From Alteromonadaceae bacterium (GTDB lineage Bacteria > Pseudomonadota > Gammaproteobacteria > Enterobacterales > Alteromonadaceae), in assembly GCA_002691625.1 (NCBI GenBank), contig NZIK01000099.1:9210-63591 (forward strand): a DNA stretch of 54,382 bases, in the 5' to 3' direction. This document shows positions 34,372 through 47,716 of this stretch, in pieces. The position numbers were made by a program, and so were the translations under genes. The stretch's first letter is position 1. Every line of letters starts with the position of its first letter. The notes beneath the pieces were generated by a model. The model was given only the letters and a program-made list of their open reading frames with translations. It did no database searches and was not told the DNA's origin.

Positions 34372-35061
34372 CACTTCCCCCCTTTACATAAGCCAGGTAC
34401 ATCAGTTCAGCGCGAGTCCAGTCTTCTTCAGTATCAATGTCCTGTACCAGATGGCGGGGTAAAACCACTGGCATACTGTGGGTTGCAAACACCGGTTGTC
34501 GCGTCAGCCAGGCTTCTCTGCGGCCCCAGTAAAATTGCCCTGCATCATGGTAATACTCTTCAAGATCCTGCGAACGCTTGCTCATATTTCCGGCATCCAC
34601 GGGTTCAACACCGTTGCCCGCAAGGCGGATGGCACGCTGAACAGGAAAACCAAAGGTAGTTACTGAGAAGGCGTATTGCATAGCGGGGTCTGCCTGCAGA
34701 CTGTTCAGCCCATGGGAAAGAAATGACTCGTTAAGAAAAGGTGCCGTGGCATAAATACAACATACATAATCCGGCGCACTGGCCGTTGAGCTATAGCTGT
34801 CGATAGCGTGCCTGACAACGGGTGAAGTACCGGTATGATCGTCTGACAGCACCGCTGGCCGCTCAATAATTATGGTAGCTCCCCAGGCTTTTGCTACCCG
34901 GGCGATTTCATCTGAATCCGTAGACACCACTATATCGTCGAAGATGCCTGCTGCTTTTGCTGCTTCAATTGAGTATGCAATCAAAGGTTTGCCGGCGAAA
35001 GGCCGGACATTTTTGCCTTTGATCCGCTTACTACCGCCACGGGCGGGGATCACTGCAATGG

Positions 35062-35065
<4 letters not shown>
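34364..35065 (-). CDS. pseF: PseF, CMP-pseudaminic acid cytidylyltransferase
   Basis: A 233-residue nucleotidyltransferase of the CMP-NeuAc synthetase family. The nucleotide-binding start is IPARGGSKRIKGKNVRPF, followed by GKPLIAYSIEAAK, VVSTDSDEIARVA and the late LVQDIDTEEDW. It activates pseudaminic acid with CTP, giving the CMP donor used by the Maf transferase. Start and stop overlap the neighbouring pse genes by 4 and 8-11 bases. Confidence 0.93.
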
Positions 35066-40689
<5,624 letters not shown>

Positions 40690-40691
40690 GG

Positions 40692-41009
40692 TTATTTATA
40701 TTTCTTAATAGCTGCCTGGCTGCGAATAAAATGACTCGCATCATCTCTAGCAGACTTTAGCAAGGTTTGCGCCACTTCCTTTAACTTATCATTAGCGACA
40801 AGTTCTTTTTCTGCGAATGCACGGGCTTCTGAAGGTTCAGACTCGCTAAGAATACGCTGGACAAGTTCATCACGCTGGTTAATTAACCGGGAGAAAAGCT
40901 CGAAGCCTGATGATTGTTCACCAGACTCCTGCAAAAACGTGATGATTTGACTATTGATGGCGCTTAATGCGTCGGGGGTGAGTTCGTGATTGAGGTCGTC
41001 TAAATTCAC
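40692..41009 (-). CDS. Small helical protein in the fliT position
   Basis: A 105-residue helical, acidic-then-basic protein with no motif I can name. It begins at GTG overlapping the fliS stop by 4 bases and ends 2 bases before maf. In other gammaproteobacteria this slot after fliS holds fliT, the FliD export chaperone, and the size and helical nature fit. Similarity is too weak by eye to assert FliT. It could instead be a lineage-specific partner of Maf. Confidence 0.7.
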   Translation of the reverse strand: MNLDDLNHELTPDALSAINSQIITFLQESGEQSSGFELFSRLINQRDELVQRILSESEPSEARAFAEKELVANDKLKEVAQTLLKSARDDASHFIRSQAAIKKYK

Positions 41010-41434
41010 ACAGCTTGGCGTTTTTGACGCTGGGCTTCAAAAGCTTCCTGCTTGGCTTCCTCAGGAATCTGTACCCATGCGTCTCGAATAGGTACTAACA
41101 GGTTAGTCACTTCATCAAGCATCTTCAAGTCGTTCTTTATATGGGCATCATTCAGCCGTTCAATCATAAAGTCATATAGCGCAAACAGATTTTCTGCTGT
41201 TTCGCCACCTAGTTTTAAATCCAGTGTATCTCTGAGGTTGATTAAAATTGCTGTGACCCGGGAAATATACTGCGACTTGAGCTCATACTCGCGACGCTCC
41301 ATAGCGCCCTTAGCATAGGCAATACGGTCCAGTGCACCTTGCATTAACATTAAAGTTAACTTGTGCGGATCAGCGTTAGCAATATCCTGCTTCAAATTAC
41401 CTTTTCTATAAGCGTTGATTCCGGAAAGTGCCAT
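41006..41434 (-). CDS. fliS: FliS, flagellin export chaperone
   Basis: A 142-residue helical protein starting MALSGINAYRKGNLKQDIANADPHKLTLMLMQGALDRI, abridged here to its diagnostic parts: INAYRK near the start and ADPHKLTLMLMQGALDRI, the FliS signature, then LNLRDTLDLKLGG-like ILINLRDTLDLKLGGE. FliS binds the flagellin C-terminus and stops premature polymerisation before export. It lies 27 bases after fliD. Confidence 0.95.
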   Translation of the reverse strand: MALSGINAYRKGNLKQDIANADPHKLTLMLMQGALDRIAYAKGAMERREYELKSQYISRVTAILINLRDTLDLKLGGETAENLFALYDFMIERLNDAHIKNDLKMLDEVTNLLVPIRDAWVQIPEEAKQEAFEAQRQKRQAV

Positions 41435-41461
41435 GAAAATTCCTCTTATAATGATGTATTC

Positions 41462-42913
41462 TTAACCAAGCGCTGCTAACAATGCAGAACCGGTTTGATT
41501 TAACCTCGCGACCGTTTGGTCGAGATTTAAATATTTGTCGCGTAAAATTTGCTCATAGTTGAGCATTCTCAAATCAAAGCGTTCACGTTCGTCGGTCAAC
41601 TGGTCTTTATCGTCTTTGGCAGCGCGCTCTCGCAAACTAATTAATCCGCTGAAGGACGTATACTCTTTTGTCAGCTCGTAAAGCCGAACAGCAATCCCTT
41701 GATCTTCATCGGTAAACAATTTGGCAATTTCATCAAAATTGTCATCCAGCGCTGCCTCTAAACGCTTAGTACCTGACCCCAGACCAAAGTCGGTTGCCGG
41801 AATTTCCAGCTCTCCATCAGAGTTGAGTTCAACTCCCAACGCAAATAAGCTGCCCAGCGATGAATTATCCACGCTGGAACCCACCACACTGGCCAGACTG
41901 TTACTAATCCCTCTTAGCAGGGAGTCGCCGGCCAATGCGCCGTCGTCTTCCAGATCCGACTCCCCGTAACGGGTTAACGATTTGATATCAGCAATGATCT
42001 TGTTGTAATTATCCACAAAATCACGGACTTTTTTCTCCATGCCTTCACGATCATAGCCAATATCCAGCGTCGATGTTTTGCGTGTTACGCCATCGGTGTC
42101 CAAAGGCGATACGCTGGAGGCTTCAAAAGACACGTTCTGGATGGTGTTTTCAAACTCGTTTGTGGTACTTTCAACCGCAATGCCGTCAATAGTAGCCATG
42201 GCGTTAGATGCAGACTTTACCGGGCTAAGGTTGGTATTGGTTTCGGTTGAATCTGTGGTGGTTAGCAAATCAAGTTCCGCACGATCACCATCGTTAACAA
42301 TAACCAGATCGTTACCGGTTCCGGTTACATCCGATGAGAATACTAATTTTGCGCCACCGGCAGCCGTGCCGGTGTCAATAATGTTGGCGTTAACACCAAA
42401 GTTGTTGTTATTGTTATTAATAGCTTCACGTAACTGGGCCAGCGTCATATTTTGCGTTACCGTTACCGAAAAGCTGTCGCCGGTATTGTTTATTTTGAAG
42501 GTCATGGTGCTATCACCCAAACCATCCGTCAGTACTCTGTCTGTGGAGTCTGAAAACGCAGCATCGGCGGTTTCAATTCGTGACCCGCTGGCCAGTTGAG
42601 ACACCGCTACCTGATAGGTTCCGCGCAATGCGGAGTTAGCCGCTTCTGCGGTGAAGATCTCTTTATCTTCAGAAGGATGGGTAATACTGGGCTCACGGCC
42701 GTTAATATCGGAGTCCCGACGCATTTCGTCGACCGTATCTTTGAAATCAGACAGCTTGGACTTTATCTGCCCGAGTGCAGAAATTTCTGCCTCAATTCTT
42801 TCTTCCTTGTCATTCAGGCGCTTTTCTTTGGGCTCGCGCTCTGCACTGAGTAGCTGCGTGACCAGATCGTCAAGCGCAAGCCCAGAACCAACACCTAACG
42901 ATTGAATAGTCAT
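41462..42913 (-). CDS. fliD: FliD, filament cap protein
   Basis: A 483-residue filament-capping protein. The N-terminal domain begins MTIQSLGVGSGLALDDLVTQ and contains KLSDFKDTVDEM; the C-terminal domain contains KKVRDFVDNYNKIIADI and ends in a coiled coil with YLNLDQTVARLNQTGSALL, both typical. FliD forms the cap pentamer that guides flagellin folding at the filament tip. It lies 9 bases after flaG and 27 before fliS. Confidence 0.95.
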   Translation of the reverse strand: MTIQSLGVGSGLALDDLVTQLLSAEREPKEKRLNDKEERIEAEISALGQIKSKLSDFKDTVDEMRRDSDINGREPSITHPSEDKEIFTAEAANSALRGTYQVAVSQLASGSRIETADAAFSDSTDRVLTDGLGDSTMTFKINNTGDSFSVTVTQNMTLAQLREAINNNNNNFGVNANIIDTGTAAGGAKLVFSSDVTGTGNDLVIVNDGDRAELDLLTTTDSTETNTNLSPVKSASNAMATIDGIAVESTTNEFENTIQNVSFEASSVSPLDTDGVTRKTSTLDIGYDREGMEKKVRDFVDNYNKIIADIKSLTRYGESDLEDDGALAGDSLLRGISNSLASVVGSSVDNSSLGSLFALGVELNSDGELEIPATDFGLGSGTKRLEAALDDNFDEIAKLFTDEDQGIAVRLYELTKEYTSFSGLISLRERAAKDDKDQLTDERERFDLRMLNYEQILRDKYLNLDQTVARLNQTGSALLAALG

Positions 42914-42922
42914 AGCTCACCT

Positions 42923-43360
42923 CTACACTTGTTTATTAAATAACACCCCCACACTACTTCCGATGTCTTGTTGGAGATCTTTAATTCTTTCCGCTAACCT
43001 CAACACCTCGTCAGACGGGATTTGTCTGATAACATCGCCCGACGTGGAGTCTTTAACAGTCACTACCGAGCGGTTGGTGTTTTCATCAACAGAAAATGCC
43101 AGGTTACGATTTTGCGTCTGCAAAAACGACTGAATTTCCTGTACAGCACCGTCCAATTCCGGAGCCTGTTCCTCTCGAGTATAATTATCGGCAGATTTTT
43201 GCTCAGCTTGAACATCTTCTGCTTTAGGCAGCACATTTTTTTGCGCAACTTGCGATGAACTATTCAGGGCGACCTGATCCGACTCTATCTCGGGCTTTGG
43301 CTGCTCTTTAGGTATATTCCCAGCAAAATTCTGGCCAATTTGTGTTGATAAAATTTCCAC
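42923..43360 (-). CDS. flaG: FlaG family protein
   Basis: A 145-residue protein with an N-terminal low-complexity half and a conserved C-terminal FlaG domain: QTQNRNLAFSVDENTNRSVV, VKDSTSGDVIRQIPSDEVLR and LAERIKDLQ. FlaG influences filament length in Pseudomonas and Campylobacter. It starts at GTG behind a strong GGGGG ribosome-binding site. It lies between the flagellin array and fliD, and probably leads the 23-kb flaG-fliD-maf-pse transcript or receives read-through from the last flagellin. Confidence 0.9.
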   Translation of the reverse strand: MEILSTQIGQNFAGNIPKEQPKPEIESDQVALNSSSQVAQKNVLPKAEDVQAEQKSADNYTREEQAPELDGAVQEIQSFLQTQNRNLAFSVDENTNRSVVTVKDSTSGDVIRQIPSDEVLRLAERIKDLQQDIGSSVGVLFNKQV

Positions 43361-43386
43361 AACTAACCCCCTGTTTTGAAACGCAT

Positions 43387-43418
43387 TAAACGGGCCTGCT
43401 TACACAGATGCCCGTTTA
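43387..43418 (-). other. Hairpin between flagellin 1 and flaG
   Basis: A 9-bp stem TAAACGGGC / GCCCGTTTA with a 14-base loop, 26 bases before flaG. It follows the palindrome at 43431-43450; the pair may attenuate read-through from the flagellin into flaG. Confidence 0.4.
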
Positions 43419-43430
43419 CCCGTTGACTTA

Positions 43431-43450
43431 ACCGGCAACGCGTTGCCGGT
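43431..43450 (-). terminator. Possible weak terminator of flagellin 1
   Basis: A perfect palindrome of 20 bases (ACCGGCAACG and its complement) lies 15 bases after the flagellin 1 stop. No clear T-run follows, so termination is probably incomplete, allowing flaG and fliD expression. Confidence 0.45.
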
Positions 43451-43464
43451 AAACTTTCCAGCTA

Positions 43465-44292
43465 TTAGCCTAACAGCGATAATGCTGTCTGTGGACGCTG
43501 GTTAGCCTGACTCAGTACCGAAACAGACGCCTGCTGAATGATCTGGTTACGAGTCAGTTCAGCCGTTTCTGACGCGAAGTCTGTATCACGGATACGAGAA
43601 CGGGCGGCAGATACGTTTTCAGAGATGCTGCTTAAGTTACGAATAGTCGACTGGAAGCGGTTTTGCAAGGCACCTAAGTCCGCTCGCGCACCGCCAATAG
43701 TAGAGATTGCTGAGTCTATTGACGTTAGTGCCGCGGATGCTCCGCCTACTGAAGACACAGACAAATCAGATAGAGACAAACCTGAAGTACCGTAACCGCC
43801 ACCTGAACGAGACAAATTAACAGAGATGGTCTGACCACCGTTTGCACCGACCAGGAATTTAGCAGAGTAAGTACCGTTAAGCAGGTCAACACCACCAAAC
43901 TGAGTATCCGTCGCGATACGGGACATTTCAGTTTTCAGCGCTGACACTTCTTTTTGTAGTGCAATTCGGTCAGATGAACTGTTGATACCGTTTTGTGATT
44001 GAACCGCCAACTGACGAATACGCTGCAAGCTGGTTGTCACCTCTGACAAGGCACCTTCCGCTGTTTGTGTGAGTGAAATCGCATCGTTTGCATTTCGCAC
44101 TGCCTGATTAAGACCCTGGATTTGCGACGTCATACGATCTGAAATTTGCAGACCGGCAGCGTCATCTGCTGCACTGTTAATTCTGAAACCTGAAGACAGA
44201 CGCTCAAATGATGTGCTTAGCTTGTTGCTCACATCGAAAAGCTGACGCTGTGCATTCAGGGCCGAGACGTTTGTATTTACATATAAAGACAT
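43465..44292 (-). CDS. fliC: Flagellin 1 of the tandem array
   Basis: A 275-residue flagellin with the full N-terminal D0/D1 region ([36 protein letters not shown]) and C-terminal region ([20 protein letters not shown], ending QTALSLLG). The central variable part is short (about 140-200), so the filament surface is compact and carries several Ser/Thr suited to O-glycosylation ([20 protein letters not shown]). It resembles flagellin 4 more than 2 and 3. It has a strong sigma-28 promoter at 44487-44513 and a leader of about 190 bases. RBS AGGAGG. Confidence 0.97.
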   Translation of the reverse strand: MSLYVNTNVSALNAQRQLFDVSNKLSTSFERLSSGFRINSAADDAAGLQISDRMTSQIQGLNQAVRNANDAISLTQTAEGALSEVTTSLQRIRQLAVQSQNGINSSSDRIALQKEVSALKTEMSRIATDTQFGGVDLLNGTYSAKFLVGANGGQTISVNLSRSGGGYGTSGLSLSDLSVSSVGGASAALTSIDSAISTIGGARADLGALQNRFQSTIRNLSSISENVSAARSRIRDTDFASETAELTRNQIIQQASVSVLSQANQRPQTALSLLG

Positions 44293-44486
44293 TATCTAAC
44301 CTCCTGGGATTATACCTGTAGCCGAATCCCCCCGGACTCTGCTAAGCTATAATCTTTCGTACCTGATTTAGCACTGAATCATTGGCTGCGACATTCATCA
44401 CATCAACAATTGCTAAACCACCTCATTTTGTAGCGCTTCTCACAGCTACTACGCAATTCATCAAATGAATTACCCCTCAACTAAAG

Positions 44487-44513
44487 GTATCGGCTCAACC
44501 TTGAGAATCTTTA
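44487..44513 (-). promoter_or_regulatory. Sigma-28 promoter of flagellin 1
   Basis: The minus strand reads TAAAGATT, 11 bases, GCCGATAC: exact spacing and 7 of 8 positions in the -10. It lies about 195 bases before the flagellin 1 start, giving a long leader. Confidence 0.85.
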
Positions 44514-45011
44514 GTTTTTTTTCGAAAAAAATTTAAATAAATTAAAATTAAGCGCTAAACTATTGATTTTAAATGAATAAACTTATCTATTTTTTTACCT
44601 TTTGTGCCTGTAAACATCGCCGGCAGCGCCGTTTTAAGCGCAGCCATGTTGCTTTATAAAGTGCTGGAGGGTAAAAATCTTTGGGCAAACACCGGCGCGG
44701 AAAGTCAGCGGGTAGATATACACCGCACTGAAACAGCCCCATCAATAAGGATTTAGAGTTTAAGGAAGCGTGACGAAGAAATCAGGCGGCAAAGTTATCC
44801 GCCCGGGCGGCATTAACAGGCAAGCATTCTCCGCTTTTGCACGTCAATAATTTGTCAGATGTGAATCAGTAAGCACCGCCAGCAGAACTGAGGGTGATGT
44901 TGAAAGGCCGCAAAATAAGGGCTGTAAGGTGAATTAGTAATAAAAGTGAAAAGCTGGCATCACTGTTGCAAAACAACTTGGGTAAGTGACGGGAAACGAT
45001 TCGGTAATAAA

Positions 45012-45045
45012 AATAAAAAAGGCCGAGTCAAATAGTGACCCGGCC
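45012..45045 (-). terminator. Rho-independent terminator of flagellin 2
   Basis: On the minus strand a 10-bp stem (GGCCGGGTCA / TGACTCGGCC, one G-U pair, 5-base loop) is followed by six Ts and an AT-rich stretch. It lies about 200 bases beyond the flagellin 2 stop, so the mRNA has a long 3' region. Confidence 0.88.
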
Positions 45046-45170
45046 AACTTGCTCACGTTAGGAGTTTGAGCAAATTCAGTTTCAGTCGGCTGGCGGAAAT
45101 AGTAGAAATATACTGGCCTCTCAACCTTAAATTCTACACTCTCAATTCTGCTAGTCGGCGTTTTAATCCT

Positions 45171-45193
45171 TGTTGGTGGCCTTACGGCCGCCA
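45171..45193 (-). other. GNRA-loop hairpin in the flagellin 2 3' region
   Basis: On the minus strand TGGCGGCC and GGCCACCA pair, with one mismatch, around the loop GTAA, which fits the stable GNRA class. It precedes the flagellin 2 terminator and may stabilise the message or be part of a 3'-derived RNA. Confidence 0.4.
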
Positions 45194-45247
45194 TCCCTGG
45201 CAAGGGTTGGCCTCTCAATTCCTACCCTCTATGGTATTTCTTTAAGT

Positions 45248-46078
45248 CTAGCCCAATAACGACAATGCTGCCTGCGGTCGCTGATTAGCCTGGGATAGTA
45301 CCGTTGTACTTGCCTGTTGTATGATCTGGAAGCGGGTAAGTTGTGCCGTCTCAGTGGCAAAATCTGTATCCCGGATGCGCGATCTTGCCGCTGAAACGTT
45401 CTCAGAAATATTACTTAAGTTTCTGATGGTTGACTGGAAACGGTTTTGAATCGCACCTAAGTCAGCCCGTTTGGCGTCGATGGCAGAAATAGCAGAATCA
45501 ATGGTGGTCAATGCCGCTGAAGCTGTTGCCGCTGAGGCAATCGATAAATCACTCTGACCATTGGTGAGCCCAGAGAAGCCGTAGCCGCCGGTACGTGAAA
45601 TATTCACGCTGATAGTTTGTCCCGCGTTGGCGCCGACCAGGAACTTAGCGGAATAGCCACCGGTAAGAATATCTACCCCACCAAACTGGCTGGTAGTCGC
45701 AATCCGTGAGATTTCAGTTTTTAACGCTGACACTTCTTTTTGCAGAGCGAGGCGGTCTGCAGAGGTGTTGATACCATTCTGAGACTGGATAGCCAGTACC
45801 CGAATACGCTGCAGCGCGGTGGTGATCTCCTGCATCGCCCCTTCAGCAGTCTGAGCCAGAGAAATACCGTCATTGGCGTTTCTCACGGCCTGATCAAGAC
45901 CCTGAATCTGGCTGGTCATACGGTCAGAGATTTGCAGACCCGCAGCGTCATCGGCTGCAGAGTTTATGCGAAAGCCCGAAGACAAGCGTTCAAAAGCGGT
46001 ATCCAGTCCGTTGCTCGAGCTAAACATCTGGCGCTGAGCGTTCAGAGAGGACACATTGGTGTTAACGTATAGACTCAT
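45248..46078 (-). CDS. fliC: Flagellin 2 of the tandem array
   Basis: A 276-residue flagellin with complete N- and C-terminal domains ([40 protein letters not shown]; ending QAALSLLG). Centre (about 145-205) with Ser/Thr/Gly/Asn-rich [20 protein letters not shown]. It is closest to flagellin 3 (shared [11 protein letters not shown] and [20 protein letters not shown]). RBS AGGAG 6 bases before ATG. I found no clean sigma-28 site in its spacer; a mediocre sigma-54-like site lies at 46207-46223. Terminator at 45012-45045. Confidence 0.97.
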   Translation of the reverse strand: MSLYVNTNVSSLNAQRQMFSSSNGLDTAFERLSSGFRINSAADDAAGLQISDRMTSQIQGLDQAVRNANDGISLAQTAEGAMQEITTALQRIRVLAIQSQNGINTSADRLALQKEVSALKTEISRIATTSQFGGVDILTGGYSAKFLVGANAGQTISVNISRTGGYGFSGLTNGQSDLSIASAATASAALTTIDSAISAIDAKRADLGAIQNRFQSTIRNLSNISENVSAARSRIRDTDFATETAQLTRFQIIQQASTTVLSQANQRPQAALSLLG

Positions 46079-46411
46079 GGATTACTCCTAACAGTTAAAG
46101 TTGGCGTTGTTTTTATTGTTGTTTTCAACGCAATTTAAAAACCACTTCAACGTGTTGGCACAGCCTATGCATTACTTTCTGCGTCAGTGATAAAAAACTG
46201 ACGCTTTGCTTGGCGTATGCCTGGTTAAGCAGTGCTAAATTGAGCACAAGCTCATGCTGACTGCAGGTATGATGTTCAGACCTCATACCTCTCACTACCT
46301 CCTGGCTTCATTCCTGTCAGTCGGCAGCTTAGCTCAACACACAAAACCCACTGGTTTTGTCATTTAGCTTTAACCAAATACCACGTTGTCTTGCAAATAC
46401 ACTCTACTCAC

Positions 46412-46452
46412 CGGTCGATTGCAGTCTGCCCCCACATATTGCAACTCGACCG
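46412..46452 (-). repeat. Hairpin repeat unit 2 with conserved GGGGGCAGAC loop
   Basis: On the minus strand CGGTCGAGTTGCA pairs with TGCAATCGACCG (12 bp, one bulged G) around a 16-base loop ending GGGGGCAGAC. The direct repeat TGAGTAGA follows on the minus strand. Compare unit 1 at 46488-46519. Confidence 0.65.
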
Positions 46453-46487
46453 TTTTTCTTTTTATCTACTCATCGTTATTCGATTAC

Positions 46488-46519
46488 CGAATGCAGTCTG
46501 CCCCCGCGTTTTGCATTCG
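46488..46519 (-). repeat. Hairpin repeat unit 1 with conserved GGGGGCAGAC loop
   Basis: On the minus strand CGAATGCA pairs perfectly with TGCATTCG around a 16-base loop ending GGGGGCAGAC, starting 17 bases after the flagellin 3 stop. TGAGTAGA follows further downstream, as in unit 2. It is not a normal intrinsic terminator as no T-run follows. Confidence 0.65.
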
Positions 46520-46536
46520 TAAGCTTATGCATAGGA

Positions 46537-47367
46537 TTAACCTTGCAGCAGCTGTAGTGCAGCCTGAGGCCGCTGATTCGCCTGGCTCAGCACCGTGGTA
46601 CTGGCCTGCTGGATAATCTGCCAGCGCGTCAGTTCAGCAGTTTCTGTTGCGAAGTCAGTATCTCTTATACGAGACCGCGCAGCCGAGGCGTTTTCTGAAA
46701 TATTGCTTAAGTTTCTTATAGTTGACTGGAAGCGGTTTTGAATCGCACCCAGATCTGCCCGCTTGGCATCGATAGCCGATATAGCTGAATCAATCACCGG
46801 CAGCGTGGCGGACGCCGCACCAGCAGTCAAAACACTGGCATCGTAGCCATTAGTCAGGCCTGAAAAGCCATAGCCACCGCTGCGCGATAGGTTGAAGTTA
46901 ATAAACTGTCCCGCCTGTGCGCCTACTAAGAACGCGGTAGAAAAAGTACCAGTAAGAATATCGCCACCGGCAAACTGGGAAGTTGACGCAATGCGACTGA
47001 TTTCCAGTTTTAACGCGGAGACTTCCTTTTGCAGTGCCAGACGGTCGGCTGAGGTATTGATACCGTTTTGTGCCTGGATAGCCAGTACACGGATACGCTG
47101 TAATGCGGTAGTAATTTCCTGCATGGCGCCTTCAGCAACCTGTGCAAGCGAAATACCGTCATTGGCGTTTCGAACGGCCTGATCCAGGCCCATAATTTGT
47201 GATGTGATTCGGTCTGAAATTTGTAGTCCAGCCGCATCGTCTTTGGCGCTGTTGATCCGGAAACCGGAAGATAAACGCTCAAAGGCGGTACTCAAATTGT
47301 TATTTGAGGTAAATAGTTGCCGCTGAGCATTCAGCGACGACACATTCGTGCTAACGTATAAGCTCAT
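46537..47367 (-). CDS. fliC: Flagellin 3 of the tandem array
   Basis: A 276-residue flagellin, paralogue of flagellin 2. The ends are conserved ([20 protein letters not shown], with Lys in place of the first Ala-Asp Ala; [20 protein letters not shown]; ending AALQLLQG, one residue longer than the others). The centre is the most divergent of the four ([34 protein letters not shown]). RBS AGGAG. Promoter candidate sigma-28 at 47512-47539. Two loop-conserved hairpins follow the stop codon. Confidence 0.97.
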   Translation of the reverse strand: MSLYVSTNVSSLNAQRQLFTSNNNLSTAFERLSSGFRINSAKDDAAGLQISDRITSQIMGLDQAVRNANDGISLAQVAEGAMQEITTALQRIRVLAIQAQNGINTSADRLALQKEVSALKLEISRIASTSQFAGGDILTGTFSTAFLVGAQAGQFINFNLSRSGGYGFSGLTNGYDASVLTAGAASATLPVIDSAISAIDAKRADLGAIQNRFQSTIRNLSNISENASAARSRIRDTDFATETAELTRWQIIQQASTTVLSQANQRPQAALQLLQG

Positions 47368-47511
47368 TTTTTAATCTCCTAACGATTTTGTATTACCCAG
47401 GTTTTTATTGTTTTTATTAACCTGGTCTGGCCGATCATGTTGTTTTTATTGGGCGATCAACCTGGCACTTTTGCGTATTTATTTTTATTCTTCGCAGTGC
47501 CTTTGTAATAG

Positions 47512-47539
47512 TTATCGTGCGGGCAGGAGAAATCCTTTA
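47512..47539 (-). promoter_or_regulatory. Probable sigma-28 promoter of flagellin 3
   Basis: The minus strand reads TAAAGGAT, 12 bases, CACGATAA: good -35 and most of the -10, but one base longer spacing than consensus, so probably weaker than the flagellin 1 and 4 promoters. Confidence 0.55.
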
Positions 47540-47597
47540 GCCTTTTTTTACTAAATTTTATTGAGCTTAAAAATCAGTTAGTTACAAACGATAAAGC

Positions 47598-47615
47598 GCC
47601 GGACTTTCGTCCGGC
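47598..47615 (-). terminator. Possible terminator of flagellin 4
   Basis: A perfect 7-bp stem GCCGGAC / GTCCGGC with a GAAA (GNRA) loop on the minus strand, about 100 bases after the flagellin 4 stop, followed by GCTTTAT. The T-run is short, so termination may be partial. Confidence 0.5.
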
Positions 47616-47716
47616 TGGTGCTCATTTTAATTGAGAGTGAGCTTACTCCCGGTGTCAGGCGGTTACCTGGTTCACTACCTCCTGGCCCCATTCCCTGACT
47701 TGGGTGTCATAACGGA

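Larger units (their letters stand above)
44293..45247. other. 955-base spacer between flagellins 1 and 2
   Basis: Left part: leader and sigma-28 promoter of flagellin 1, with a perfect AATTCAT/ATGAATT hairpin at 44455-44471. Right part: about 200 bases of structured 3' region and terminator of flagellin 2. The middle (about 44520-45010) has no convincing gene; a plus-strand reading of about 43 codons at 44603-44731 begins at GTG, has no ribosome-binding site and is probably chance. The middle could hold a small RNA or gene remnant; I see no terminator or promoter to support that. Confidence 0.5.
46079..46536. other. 458-base spacer between flagellins 2 and 3
   Basis: No secure gene. From the flagellin 3 end it holds: two hairpins with a shared loop (46488-46519, 46412-46452), an ACAAAACC/GGTTTTGT hairpin (46341-46360), a box shared with the next spacer (about 46292-46314), a GCGTCAGT/ACTGACGC hairpin (46181-46204) and a GCGTTG/CAACGC hairpin in the flagellin 2 leader (46104-46131). 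A minus-strand reading of 53 codons from ATG 46286 exists but has poor ribosome-binding spacing. Confidence 0.5.
47368..47716. other. 349-base spacer between flagellins 3 and 4
   Basis: No gene seen. From the flagellin 4 end it holds a copy of the GCCAGGAGGTAGTGA box (about 47670-47695), the hairpin at 47598-47615, a sigma-28-like site and a T/A-rich leader of flagellin 3. Confidence 0.5.

Noticed and set aside
44934..45218. A 94-codon minus-strand reading frame
   Set aside because: It reads straight through the flagellin 2 terminator and structured 3' region; its composition is not protein-like.
46155..46171. Plus-strand TTGGCACA, four bases, ATGCA, resembling a sigma-54 promoter
   Set aside because: It points antisense into the flagellin 2-3 spacer, its start would fall inside a hairpin (46181-46204), and no plus-strand gene follows. 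Probably chance.
46207..46223. Minus-strand AGGCATA/AAGCA site as a sigma-54 promoter for flagellin 2
   Set aside because: GG/GC spacing is right, but several other positions miss consensus. Too weak to list as a feature.
46124..46286. A 53-codon minus-strand reading frame in the flagellin 2-3 spacer
   Set aside because: The ribosome-binding spacing is poor (11 bases), it covers several hairpins, and its composition is not protein-like.
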